In this document: piece by piece, positions 17,095 through 25,991 of the stretch
Position numbering within the stretch: position 1 is the stretch's first letter
Layout of the letters: the number at the start of each line of letters is the position of its first letter
Assembly (NCBI RefSeq): GCF_003987015.1
Contig: NZ_PIPQ01000010.1
Location: forward strand, 1-50,510
DNA: 50,510 nt
Source of the DNA: Aliidiomarina taiwanensis
GTDB taxonomy: Bacteria > Pseudomonadota > Gammaproteobacteria > Enterobacterales > Alteromonadaceae
Reading direction: 5' to 3'
Notes under the pieces: model-generated
The model's database searches: none
What the model saw: the letters and a program-made list of their open reading frames with translations, nothing else
Told to the model about the DNA's origin: nothing
Position numbers and translations under genes: made by a program

Positions 17095-19263
17095 ATGGAC
17101 GTTTCTCATCTTCTCGACGGTATGAATGATCGCCAGCGTGATGCTGTGAGTGCAGATGAGCGGCATATGCTTGTTCTAGCAGGTGCCGGAAGCGGTAAAA
17201 CCCGTGTGTTGGTACACCGTATTGCTTGGCTCATTCAAGTGATGCAGTACTCGCCTATGTCGATTATGGCCGTCACCTTTACCAACAAAGCCGCGGCAGA
17301 AATGCGCGGGCGAGTGGAACAACTGCTAGGCCGCGATGTGCGCAGTATGTGGCTTGGGACCTTCCATGGTTTAGCGCACCGCTTGTTACGGGCCCACTAC
17401 CAAGACGCCAAACTGCCCCAAAACTTCCAAATTCTAGACAGTGACGACCAGCTGCGCTTAGTAAAGCGTATCTTGCGCGCCTTAAACTTAGACGAAAAGC
17501 AGTGGCCGGCTAAGCAGGCGCAGTGGTATATCAATGGCAAAAAAGACGAAGGGCTACGTGCCGAGCATATCGACGCCTTTGATATTACCGACAAAACCTT
17601 AAAAGAAGTCTATGCGGCCTATCAAGAAGCGTGTGACCGTGCTGGCTTAGTCGACTTTGCTGAGCTATTACTGCGGGCTCATGAGCTCCTACGGGACAAC
17701 AAATATGTGCGTGAACATTACCAGAAACGCTTTCGCCATATTTTGGTGGACGAGTTTCAAGACACCAACCAAATTCAATATGCTTGGGTGCAAATGCTGG
17801 CGGGCACGCAAAACTATGTCACCATTGTAGGTGATGACGACCAGTCTATATACGGCTGGCGCGGTGCCCAAGTAGAAAACTTGCAACATTTTTTGCGTGA
17901 CTTCCCCAGCGCTGAAACTATCCGCTTAGAGCAAAACTACCGCTCCACCAATATGATCCTGCAAGCAGCCAACGCAGTGATAGCCAACAATGAAGACCGC
18001 CTAGGGAAAGAGCTTTGGACCGATGGTGCCGACGGAGCGCCCATTTCTTTGTATGGCGCTTTTAATGAGCAAGAAGAAGCGCGCTATATCGTTTCACGCA
18101 TTATGCAGTGGCAAGAACAAGGTGGGGCGCTGTCTGACATAGCCTTGTTGTACCGGAATAATGCCCAGTCTCGGGTGCTGGAAGAAGGTTTGCTGTATGC
18201 ACAAATACCTTATCGTATTTATGGTGGTTTGCGTTTCTTTGACCGCCAAGAGGTGAAGGACGCGGTTGCTTATTTACGTCTCATAAGTAATAGAAACGAC
18301 GACGCCGCCTTTGAGCGGGTGGTGAATACGCCCACCCGCGGCATTGGTGAGCGTACCCTTGGGCTGGTACGTGAGGCGGCAAAAAATGAGCAAACTACCA
18401 TGTGGCGCGCCGCGCAACAGCTGGTGAACGAAAAGATATTAACCGGACGTGCCCGTACCGCAGTTACTGGCTTTTTAACCTTGGTCAACGAGCTGGAGGA
18501 AGCTACACACGCTATGTCGCTTTCAGCTCAAACCGACAAAGTGCTCCATGGTAGTGGCTTGCTTGCCATGTACCAAGCTGAAAAAAGCGATAAAGCAGAA
18601 ACCCGTGTAGATAACTTAAAAGAGTTGGTGAGCGCAACAGAAACCTTCGTGCCCACAGGGGAAGAAGGCATGACTCCACTGGCAGAGTTTTTGTCTCATG
18701 CGGCGCTTGAAGCGGGTGAAGAGCAAGCCGATGCCCACCAAGACGCCGTGCAGCTTATGACACTACATAGCGCGAAAGGATTAGAGTTTAAACTGGTGTT
18801 TATGACCGGTATGGAGGAAGGTACTTTCCCATCGTTGCAATCGTCGGCCGAGTCGGGCCGTTTAGCTGAAGAACGTCGCCTGTGTTACGTCGGCATGACC
18901 CGCGCCATGGAACAGTTAGTACTTACCTACGCAGAAACTCGTCGTTTATATGGGCAAATGAATACCCATAGGCCTAGCCGTTTTATTGGTGAGCTGCCGC
19001 CAGATCATGTGGAAAACGTGCGTGAGCATGTGCGGGTGGAAACACCAAGCCAAAGCCGAAGCCGATTCCACACGGGCGTTTCCCATGAAAGCTTTGTAGA
19101 AACCGGCTTTAAGCTAGGTCAACGGGTGCTGCATAGTAAATTTGGCGAGGGTACCGTGCTGAACTATGAAGGCACAGGCTCTCAAAGCCGAATTCAAGTG
19201 AACTTTGCCACAGGTAGCAAATGGTTAGTTGTGGCCTATGCGCGGCTGACAGCCCTTGACTAA
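17095..19263 (+). CDS. uvrD: DNA helicase II UvrD
   Basis: SF1A 3'-5' helicase of nucleotide excision and mismatch repair. Walker A is GAGSGKT at 30-36; DEFQDTN, GDDDQSIYGWRGA, LEQNYRST, the LMTLHSAKGLEF block and VGMTRA complete the set. Length 722 matches E. coli UvrD (720). The C-terminal extension ends with the Tudor-like UvrD/PcrA tail (GQRVLHSKFGEGTVLNYEG). A ribosome site (AGGTAGG) precedes the ATG. It follows yigB, as in enterobacteria, and converges on rarD with a 25-base gap and no clear terminator. Confidence 0.97.
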   Translation: MDVSHLLDGMNDRQRDAVSADERHMLVLAGAGSGKTRVLVHRIAWLIQVMQYSPMSIMAVTFTNKAAAEMRGRVEQLLGRDVRSMWLGTFHGLAHRLLRAHYQDAKLPQNFQILDSDDQLRLVKRILRALNLDEKQWPAKQAQWYINGKKDEGLRAEHIDAFDITDKTLKEVYAAYQEACDRAGLVDFAELLLRAHELLRDNKYVREHYQKRFRHILVDEFQDTNQIQYAWVQMLAGTQNYVTIVGDDDQSIYGWRGAQVENLQHFLRDFPSAETIRLEQNYRSTNMILQAANAVIANNEDRLGKELWTDGADGAPISLYGAFNEQEEARYIVSRIMQWQEQGGALSDIALLYRNNAQSRVLEEGLLYAQIPYRIYGGLRFFDRQEVKDAVAYLRLISNRNDDAAFERVVNTPTRGIGERTLGLVREAAKNEQTTMWRAAQQLVNEKILTGRARTAVTGFLTLVNELEEATHAMSLSAQTDKVLHGSGLLAMYQAEKSDKAETRVDNLKELVSATETFVPTGEEGMTPLAEFLSHAALEAGEEQADAHQDAVQLMTLHSAKGLEFKLVFMTGMEEGTFPSLQSSAESGRLAEERRLCYVGMTRAMEQLVLTYAETRRLYGQMNTHRPSRFIGELPPDHVENVREHVRVETPSQSRSRFHTGVSHESFVETGFKLGQRVLHSKFGEGTVLNYEGTGSQSRIQVNFATGSKWLVVAYARLTALD

Positions 19264-19288
19264 CATGCTGGCAGGCATGGCCTACCGT

Positions 19289-20203
19289 TTACGACGCACG
19301 CTGCGCTTTTAACCGCTTATGGGTGCGAAGTGCATCATAGGAATACAAAGCTAAGGCACTCCAAATAATTAAAAAAGTGAAGAGACGTTCAATTTGCAGC
19401 GGTTCGTGGAACACGAAAATAGCGAGCAAGAACATAATGCTTGGTCCTATGTACTGGAAGAAACCAAGCGTAGAGTAGCGCAAGCGCTGGGTTGCAGCGG
19501 TAAAACAGAGTAAAGGCAATGTGGTGACGACACCTGCCGCTGCTAGCAAAGCATTCAGCTGCCAAGAATTTAGCAGTAAGTTGCTGGCGCTGCTGTCGGC
19601 AAAAAACACAAAGTAAAATAGCATGACAGGTAACAGCAGAGTCACTTCAAGCCACAAGCCAGTAAGTGAGTCGAAGGGAAGCTTTTTGCGAAGGGCGCCA
19701 TAGGTAGCAAAGGAAGCGGCTAAGCCCACAGCCACCCAAGGAATGGAGCCATAAGTAACTAACTGCACTAGCACACCAGCGCAGGCCATGCCAACGGCTA
19801 ACCACTGCATTGGCCGCAACCGTTCCGCAAACACCAGCATGCCAATGGCAATGTTTAATAGTGGGTTAATAAAATACCCCAAGCTAGCGTCCAGTACATG
19901 GTCGTTGGTGGTTGCCCAAATGAATAAAAACCAATTGTTGGCGATTAATAAAGTAGCGAAACCGAGCAGTGCTAGCTGTTTCGGCTGTTTTAGTGCAGCA
20001 CGCACTAACGCCATTTTTTTTAGTACAATAAGCAGCAATAGCACCAAACCAAACGACCAGAAAATACGGTGGCTTAATATTTCCATCGCGGGTACATGGC
20101 CCACAGTTTTAAAGTACAGTGGTGCTACACCCCACATGCTATAGGCGGCAGTAGCAAAGAAAACACCCTGTTTGGTTTGATGTGACGCAGCCTGTGTTTG
20201 CAT
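19289..20203 (-). CDS. rarD: EamA-family transporter RarD
   Basis: Inner-membrane protein of the drug/metabolite transporter superfamily with about ten hydrophobic segments over 304 residues. RarD-specific features include the N-terminal KQGVFFATAAYSMWGVAPLYFK and LSHRIFWS blocks. In E. coli the name stems from a chloramphenicol-sensitivity phenotype; the substrate is not settled. The ATG at 20203 has AAGG seven bases upstream. rarD next to recQ/uvrD-type loci is common in this group. Confidence 0.92.
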   Translation of the reverse strand: MQTQAASHQTKQGVFFATAAYSMWGVAPLYFKTVGHVPAMEILSHRIFWSFGLVLLLLIVLKKMALVRAALKQPKQLALLGFATLLIANNWFLFIWATTNDHVLDASLGYFINPLLNIAIGMLVFAERLRPMQWLAVGMACAGVLVQLVTYGSIPWVAVGLAASFATYGALRKKLPFDSLTGLWLEVTLLLPVMLFYFVFFADSSASNLLLNSWQLNALLAAAGVVTTLPLLCFTAATQRLRYSTLGFFQYIGPSIMFLLAIFVFHEPLQIERLFTFLIIWSALALYSYDALRTHKRLKAQRAS

Positions 20204-20266
20204 GAGTACCTTGTTAGCTAGAACCGCTGGAATGAGAAAAACTTATTATACCCGTGTGTGAATGCT

Positions 20267-20290
20267 AGCGGAATATACAGTTCCGCTTTT
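20267..20290 (+). other. Perfect 7-bp inverted repeat with T run between rarD and recQ
   Basis: AGCGGAA (20267-20273) and TTCCGCT (20281-20287) enclose a 7-base loop and are followed by TTTT. It resembles a weak intrinsic terminator on the plus strand, yet no gene is seen upstream in that direction. It may instead be an operator or the end of a short unannotated transcript. The rest of 20204-20472 shows nothing else. Confidence 0.3.
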
Positions 20291-20472
20291 AGCTACGACC
20301 TATAGCTTGCAGCGAAACAAACAGCTTCATATAGTGTAATTATTGAGCAGTCAAATAAGCCAATAGCGGAACTCATGGTTATTCGTATCAGGGAAGCTTA
20401 CAATGTTACTCTCAAGCAATGAGAACAGGTTTCATCCCTAGGTACATACTTTAACAAAGGCATTCTCTTCAC

Positions 20473-22344
20473 GTGGTCACCTCAAGCGTAGCGCATTCGT
20501 CGGCACACATGGAAAATGACAACCATCAGCCTGGGGCTGCTCCTTCTTTAGCAGCTGCCCAGCAGTTATTGGAGGATGTGTTTGGTTATAAGTCGTTCCG
20601 ATTTGGCCAAGCGGACATTATTCAGCAAGTTCTCGCGGGCGGTGACACCCAGGTGCTGCTGCCAACCGGGGGCGGCAAGTCACTTTGCTATCAGCTCCCT
20701 GCCTTGCTTCTTCCCGGGCTTACCTTGGTTATTTCACCTCTTGTTTCCTTGATGGACGACCAAGTGTCGGCGCTAAAAGAGCTTGGTATTTCTGCTGCGG
20801 CTATTCATTCGGGCATGCAGTCGGTCGAGGTGATGAATACGCTGCGTGGTATTCAAGAAGGAAACATCAAGCTGTTGTATTTATCCCCCGAGCGGGTATT
20901 GCAAACGCATTTTCTTGAGCGCCTACAAGGCTTACATATTTCCCTTATTGCCATCGACGAAGCCCACTGTATTTCCCAGTGGGGCCATGACTTCCGCCCA
21001 GAGTACGGCCAACTTGGGGTGCTTCGCAACTGGTTGCCAGGGGTGCCTATTTTAGCCCTTACTGCCACCGCCGATGCAGTGACCCGCACAGACATTGCCG
21101 AAAGGCTGCACTTGCAGAACCCGCATTTAGTGCAGGGAAGTTTTGACAGGCCCAATATTCGTTATGTGGTACAGGAAAAGTACCGAAATAAGCCCCAAGT
21201 TGTTGACTATGTAAAAACCCAGTCGGGAGCTTCAGGCATTATTTATTGCGGTAGCCGGAAACGCACTGAAGAAATAGCTGAGCGCCTCGTTCGTGCAGGC
21301 GTAAAAGCGGCTGCTTACCATGCGGGGTTGCCCCATGAAATTCGACAAAGCACCTTGTACCGCTTTTTACGCGATGACTTGCATGTTGTGGTTGCAACTG
21401 TAGCTTTTGGCATGGGCATTAATAAGCCTAATGTGCGTTACGTAATGCACTACGACTTACCTCGCAGTATAGAAGCGTACTACCAAGAAACAGGCCGTGC
21501 CGGACGCGACGGCGCACCTGCCGAAGCCATTATGTTTTATGAGCCAAACGACGCCCGCTGGGTGCGCCGTATGTTGAATGAACAAGACGACTCGCCGCAA
21601 GTGGCGGTTGAACGGCAAAAGTTCCATGCCATGAGCTTATTTGCTGAAGCGCAAACGTGCCGCCGTTTGGTGCTGCTAAATTATTTCAATGAATTTCGCG
21701 ACAAGCCCTGCATGAACTGCGACCTCTGTTTAAACCCACCACAGCAATATGACGGCACGGTGGATGCACAAAAAGCCTTAAGCTGTGTGTACCGCACAGG
21801 GCAGCAATTTGGTGTGCAGCATGTAGTGGATGTATTACGCGGTAGTAAGCAGCAAAAAATAAAAGACTACCAGCACGACCAATTAAGTACGTGGGGCCTG
21901 GGTAAAGATAAAAAGCAGGAGTATTGGATTTCAGTCCTGCGCCAACTTATTCATCGCGGGCTTTTAGTGCAAGATATTCGTTTTCATAGCGCATTACGAC
22001 TAACGGAAGAAGCGCGCCCAGTATTACGCGGCGAAGTCGCATTAACTTTGGCCAAGCCAAGATTAGAAGCTATTTCGTCGGAACAACATGTGGAAGCCCG
22101 TGGCCAGCACGACAAAGCCTTGTTCCGCCGCTTGCGCAAATTACGCAAAGAATTAGCGGAAGAACATGAATTAGCCCCTTATATGGTATTTAGCGACGCA
22201 ACCTTACAAGAAATGGCATTGCTGCTTCCCACCACCCCTAGCCAAATGTTGGCTGTCTCTGGCGTGGGTAAAATAAAGTTCGAACGCTACGGATATGACT
22301 TTATTCATGAAGTCATTCAATATTTAGACTCCTCCCACGCATAA
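20473..22344 (+). CDS. recQ: ATP-dependent DNA helicase RecQ
   Basis: SF2 3'-5' helicase of the RecF recombination pathway. TGGGKS at 65-70, DEAH at 162-165 in IDEAHCISQWGHDFRP, and GRAGRDG in the helicase C domain are visible. The zinc-binding Cys set lies near 396-421 (TCRRL, then CMNCDLC). An RQC winged-helix region and a C-terminal HRDC domain follow. Length is 623 from the GTG at 20473; an in-frame ATG at 20509 would give 611 residues. Neither has a well-placed ribosome site, so the start is uncertain; conserved sequence begins near residue 28. Confidence 0.95.
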   Translation: MVTSSVAHSSAHMENDNHQPGAAPSLAAAQQLLEDVFGYKSFRFGQADIIQQVLAGGDTQVLLPTGGGKSLCYQLPALLLPGLTLVISPLVSLMDDQVSALKELGISAAAIHSGMQSVEVMNTLRGIQEGNIKLLYLSPERVLQTHFLERLQGLHISLIAIDEAHCISQWGHDFRPEYGQLGVLRNWLPGVPILALTATADAVTRTDIAERLHLQNPHLVQGSFDRPNIRYVVQEKYRNKPQVVDYVKTQSGASGIIYCGSRKRTEEIAERLVRAGVKAAAYHAGLPHEIRQSTLYRFLRDDLHVVVATVAFGMGINKPNVRYVMHYDLPRSIEAYYQETGRAGRDGAPAEAIMFYEPNDARWVRRMLNEQDDSPQVAVERQKFHAMSLFAEAQTCRRLVLLNYFNEFRDKPCMNCDLCLNPPQQYDGTVDAQKALSCVYRTGQQFGVQHVVDVLRGSKQQKIKDYQHDQLSTWGLGKDKKQEYWISVLRQLIHRGLLVQDIRFHSALRLTEEARPVLRGEVALTLAKPRLEAISSEQHVEARGQHDKALFRRLRKLRKELAEEHELAPYMVFSDATLQEMALLLPTTPSQMLAVSGVGKIKFERYGYDFIHEVIQYLDSSHA

Positions 22345-22416
22345 AAAAAATCTTGTCATATTTTATTCATGTTCTACGTTTAATGTGGTCATTCTCTGAA
22401 TTTCAAGAGGCTATTA

Positions 22417-22430
22417 GTACATATATGTAC
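22417..22430. promoter_or_regulatory. 14-bp perfect palindrome upstream of the Oar-like receptor
   Basis: GTACATATATGTAC is a perfect inverted repeat 150 bases before the receptor start, in the 235-bp gap after recQ. It could be an operator. It is AT-rich, so a chance occurrence cannot be excluded. The rest of the gap shows no terminator for recQ. Confidence 0.35.
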
Positions 22431-22579
22431 GAATACGCTGAAATTAAATATGAAATGAAAGAGAATTTATCATAGAATACGCTCGTTTCTTGTCCAAGAG
22501 TGACATCAGGTGGTCCCCACTCTGCGGCATGGACATAGAAATACCTTAGTTCTCACACACAACTATTCAGGTAAATGGC

Positions 22580-25500
22580 ATGATTAAAATGAAACTGACC
22601 CGTATTGCGACCGTTGTAGCGCTTACATTGGGTCTTTCTGGTGTAGCCGCTGCGCAAACATCTTCTTCTATGCGAGGACAGATTGTTGGGCCAGCAGGGC
22701 AAGTCGTTGCAGACACCCGCATCATTATTGAGCACGTACCTTCAGGTACACGTACAACAGCCGTAACGAACGCGTCAGGTACGTTCGTTGCCGGTGGTTT
22801 ACGTGTTGGTGGCCCATACCGAGTCATGATCGAGTCGGACACTTACGAAGGCCAAACGCTAGAAGACATCTTCTTGCAATTAGGTGACGCATACCGTTTG
22901 AACGCACAGCTTGAGCCACGCGCTGAAAAGTATGAGCGTATTGCTGTAACCGGTCGTGCTATTAACTTCACTTCACTACAAGCAGGCTCTTCGAGCACTT
23001 GGGGTGAAAACGAAATTCAAACCTTGCCTTCATTTGACCGTGATTTAAAAGACATCGTGCGTCAAAACCCACTTGCAACCGACCTTGGTGACGACAACCG
23101 CTCGCTAACTGTAGGTGGTAACAACCCACGCTACAACAGCATCACGGTTGACGGTATTGGCCAAAACGATGACTTCGGTTTGAACTCTGGTGGTTACCCG
23201 ACAAACCGTTCACCTATCTCAATTGATGCAATTGAGCAGGTTTCAATTGAATCTGTGCCATTTAACGCGCGCTACAGTGGTTTCACTGGTGCTCGTATTA
23301 ACGCCGTAACCCGTTCTGGTACGAACGAGTTCTTTGGTTCGGTCTTCTATGAGTATGCAGGTGACAACCTAGCGGGCTCTCCAGACCCAAGCAAGTATGA
23401 ACCAAACCACTCAGCTCCAGAGCTTGACTATAAAGAAGAAAGCATTGGTTTTAGCGTAGGTGGTCCAATTATTAAAGACCGTTTGTTCTTCTTCGCAAAC
23501 TACGAGACCTATAAAGAGCCAACGTCAATTGCACAAGGTCCAGCAGGCTCTAGCGCAATTGAAGCAAAAGAAATTGACCCTTTCTTAGTCAGTGAAGTAC
23601 AACGCATTGCACAAGAAGTATATGGTGTTGACGCAGGTGACTGGAACGTTCAGCCAGATCAGAAAGATGAAAAATACCTTCTGAAACTAGACTGGAACAT
23701 TAACAACAATCACCGTGCTGCCTTTACTTACCAGCGTGCTGATGACGAAGCAGCAAACAACACGCGTACAGATGGAAGAACCAATCTGCACTTGAACTCT
23801 CACTGGTACACGCGTACCCAGTCTATGGACAACTTCGCACTGCAGTTGTTCTCAAACTGGACAAACAATTTCAGCACTGAACTAAAAGCCTCTGTGAAAG
23901 ATGTAAAAACAGACCAGATGCCTTCATTAGGTAAGCACATGGGTCATGTTAACATTCGCTTCACAGACGACGAAAATAGCATGGGTGACGCTGGTGAGAT
24001 CAGCATTGGTCCAGACTACTCACGTCATTTAAACAAGTTAGACACGACCACCACAGAACTTAAGTTCCACGGTGAGTACCTACTTGATGCCCACAACATT
24101 CAATTTGGTGTTGAGCACCAGAAAATTGACGTTTTCAACGCCTTCGTTCAGCGTTCACTCGGTGAGTTTACATTTGACAGCCTTGCAGACTTTGAAAACC
24201 GTTTTGCAAGTGAAATCAAGTACCAAAACGCTTACACCAACAACGCAAATGACGGTGCGGCGGAGTTTGCTTACGGGAACACAGCCCTCTACATTCAAGA
24301 CACTTGGGATGTAACTTGGGACTTAACCCTAAACTTCGGTTTACGTTACGAGCGTTTCTTCTCGAACGACCGTCCAACGTTTAACCAGAACTTCTTCGAC
24401 CGTTACGACTTTGCTAACACCAACAACCTTGATGGTCTAGACCTGTTGTTGCCTCGTTTCAGCTTTAACTACGAATGGACAGACAACCTAACGGTTCGCG
24501 GTGGTATGGGCTTATTCGCAGGTGGTCGTCCGAACGTTTGGATTTCAAACGCTTACACGAACGACGGTGTAACCATTGTATATGCGGATGCGCTTGAAGA
24601 TTATGCTGGTGCAGACATCACCAAAGTACCGCAAGAGATGCAAGATGCACTTCAGCAAGGTGACGGTAACACCACGCCAATCGACCCGAACTTCAAAATG
24701 CCATACGACACACGCTACAGCATTGCGTTTGACTATGACAACCTAGATTTAGGTCCGCTAGGCTCAGGTTGGTTTACGTCTGCTGAGTTTATTTACACCA
24801 AGAAAGACCGTGAGGTTGCTTGGACGAACTTAGCAAAAGCACCACTACTTGATGAAAACGGCAACCAAGTTACATCAGCGGGCGGACGTCCATTGTATGT
24901 AAACTGGGACCCACTTAAAGGCCCACGTCCAGATACCATTGGCGGCTACAACACGAACCGTTTCGACATTCTGTTAACCAACGTTTCTGGTGGCGACAGC
25001 TTAATCTCCACCTTCACTATGGGTAACGCTTGGGACAATGGTTTAAGTGTTCGCTTTAGCTACACCAACCAAGACGTTCAAGACATCACTTCAGGTGGCT
25101 CTTCTACAGCTCACTCAAACTACAACTACCAAACAGCAGTGGACAAAAACCACGCAACTGTTGGTCGTGCGTCGTATGAAATTGAGCATCGCTTTATGGC
25201 GAGCGTGAACTACACCAAACAGTTCTTTGCTGGTTACGACACCAACATGAGCTTGTTCTGGGACCGTTCTTCAGGTCGTCCATACAGCTACACGCTTAAC
25301 GCGTTCCGCTTCCGTGGCTTCGGTGACGGTAGCTCAAGCGGCTTGTATAGCGGTACCAACTACCTGCCGTACATCCCAACAGGAGCTGATGACCCGAACG
25401 TTGTATACGCAGGTGGTTTAACGTATGAAGAGTTTGCTGGTTACTTAAATGAAGCAAACTTAACGCAGTTTGCTGGCGGCTATGCAGTACGTAACGAAGG

Positions 25501-25816
25501 TAACCGTGGTCCGTGGAACACCAACCTAGACTTCCGCTTCGAGCAGGAAATTCCAGGTCTGTTTAACAACCATCGTGGTGCTATTTACGTAGACGTTCGC
25601 AACGTATTGGCTATCTTCACTGATAACCAACGTCACACTGTGAGTCACTCAGACACAGGTGTTCGCTTAGTTGATGTTGATATTGACCCAGTAACTGGCC
25701 AGTACATCTACAAGCGCCCGTTTGGTGGTTTCGACACCTCACCAAGCAACGCCACGCGTTACAACGCACGTGCTTCCACGTGGACTGCGAAAATCGGTGT
25801 TCGCTACCGCTTCTAA
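22580..25816 (+). CDS. Oar-like TonB-dependent receptor with N-terminal carboxypeptidase-regulatory-like domain
   Basis: Outer-membrane protein of 1078 residues. Signal peptide about 1-26 (cut after VAAAQ). Residues about 30-115 form a CarboxypepD_reg-like fold (MRGQIVGPAGQVVADTRI, then GTFVAGGLRVGGPYRV). A TonB-box-like segment (ERIAVTGRAI near 119) precedes the plug (SLTVGGNNPRYNSITVDGIGQND) and a long C-terminal barrel ending in KIGVRYRF with terminal Phe. Oar-type receptors are often linked to protein or peptide handling, and a secreted S41 peptidase is encoded convergently next door. The substrate is unknown. A clear terminator follows. Confidence 0.88.
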   Translation: MIKMKLTRIATVVALTLGLSGVAAAQTSSSMRGQIVGPAGQVVADTRIIIEHVPSGTRTTAVTNASGTFVAGGLRVGGPYRVMIESDTYEGQTLEDIFLQLGDAYRLNAQLEPRAEKYERIAVTGRAINFTSLQAGSSSTWGENEIQTLPSFDRDLKDIVRQNPLATDLGDDNRSLTVGGNNPRYNSITVDGIGQNDDFGLNSGGYPTNRSPISIDAIEQVSIESVPFNARYSGFTGARINAVTRSGTNEFFGSVFYEYAGDNLAGSPDPSKYEPNHSAPELDYKEESIGFSVGGPIIKDRLFFFANYETYKEPTSIAQGPAGSSAIEAKEIDPFLVSEVQRIAQEVYGVDAGDWNVQPDQKDEKYLLKLDWNINNNHRAAFTYQRADDEAANNTRTDGRTNLHLNSHWYTRTQSMDNFALQLFSNWTNNFSTELKASVKDVKTDQMPSLGKHMGHVNIRFTDDENSMGDAGEISIGPDYSRHLNKLDTTTTELKFHGEYLLDAHNIQFGVEHQKIDVFNAFVQRSLGEFTFDSLADFENRFASEIKYQNAYTNNANDGAAEFAYGNTALYIQDTWDVTWDLTLNFGLRYERFFSNDRPTFNQNFFDRYDFANTNNLDGLDLLLPRFSFNYEWTDNLTVRGGMGLFAGGRPNVWISNAYTNDGVTIVYADALEDYAGADITKVPQEMQDALQQGDGNTTPIDPNFKMPYDTRYSIAFDYDNLDLGPLGSGWFTSAEFIYTKKDREVAWTNLAKAPLLDENGNQVTSAGGRPLYVNWDPLKGPRPDTIGGYNTNRFDILLTNVSGGDSLISTFTMGNAWDNGLSVRFSYTNQDVQDITSGGSSTAHSNYNYQTAVDKNHATVGRASYEIEHRFMASVNYTKQFFAGYDTNMSLFWDRSSGRPYSYTLNAFRFRGFGDGSSSGLYSGTNYLPYIPTGADDPNVVYAGGLTYEEFAGYLNEANLTQFAGGYAVRNEGNRGPWNTNLDFRFEQEIPGLFNNHRGAIYVDVRNVLAIFTDNQRHTVSHSDTGVRLVDVDIDPVTGQYIYKRPFGGFDTSPSNATRYNARASTWTAKIGVRYRF

Positions 25817-25850
25817 GCAGTACCTATAAGCAGCAAGCTTTGTATGCAAT

Positions 25851-25878
25851 AAACGGCTCCTACGGGGGCCGTTTTTTT
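25851..25878 (+). terminator. Rho-independent terminator of the Oar-like receptor
   Basis: A 10-bp stem 25851-25860/25865-25874 (one wobble) with loop TACG is followed by a run of T to 25878. It lies 35 bases after the receptor stop. Confidence 0.9.
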
Positions 25879-25906
25879 ATGCCTAACACACAGACACTCT
25901 CGGCAT

Positions 25907-25938
25907 AAAAAAGCCCTGCTTACAGTGAAGCAGGGCTT
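25907..25938 (-). terminator. Rho-independent terminator of the S41 peptidase
   Basis: An 11-bp perfect stem 25911-25921/25928-25938 with loop ACAGTG. An A run on the plus strand at its left (25907-25912) reads as a T run on the minus strand. It sits 54 bases beyond the peptidase stop. Confidence 0.88.
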
Positions 25939-25991
25939 GTAATGTATACACCAACGAGCGCTTTACTCGTTGGGTATAAGCTTCTTGCTCA

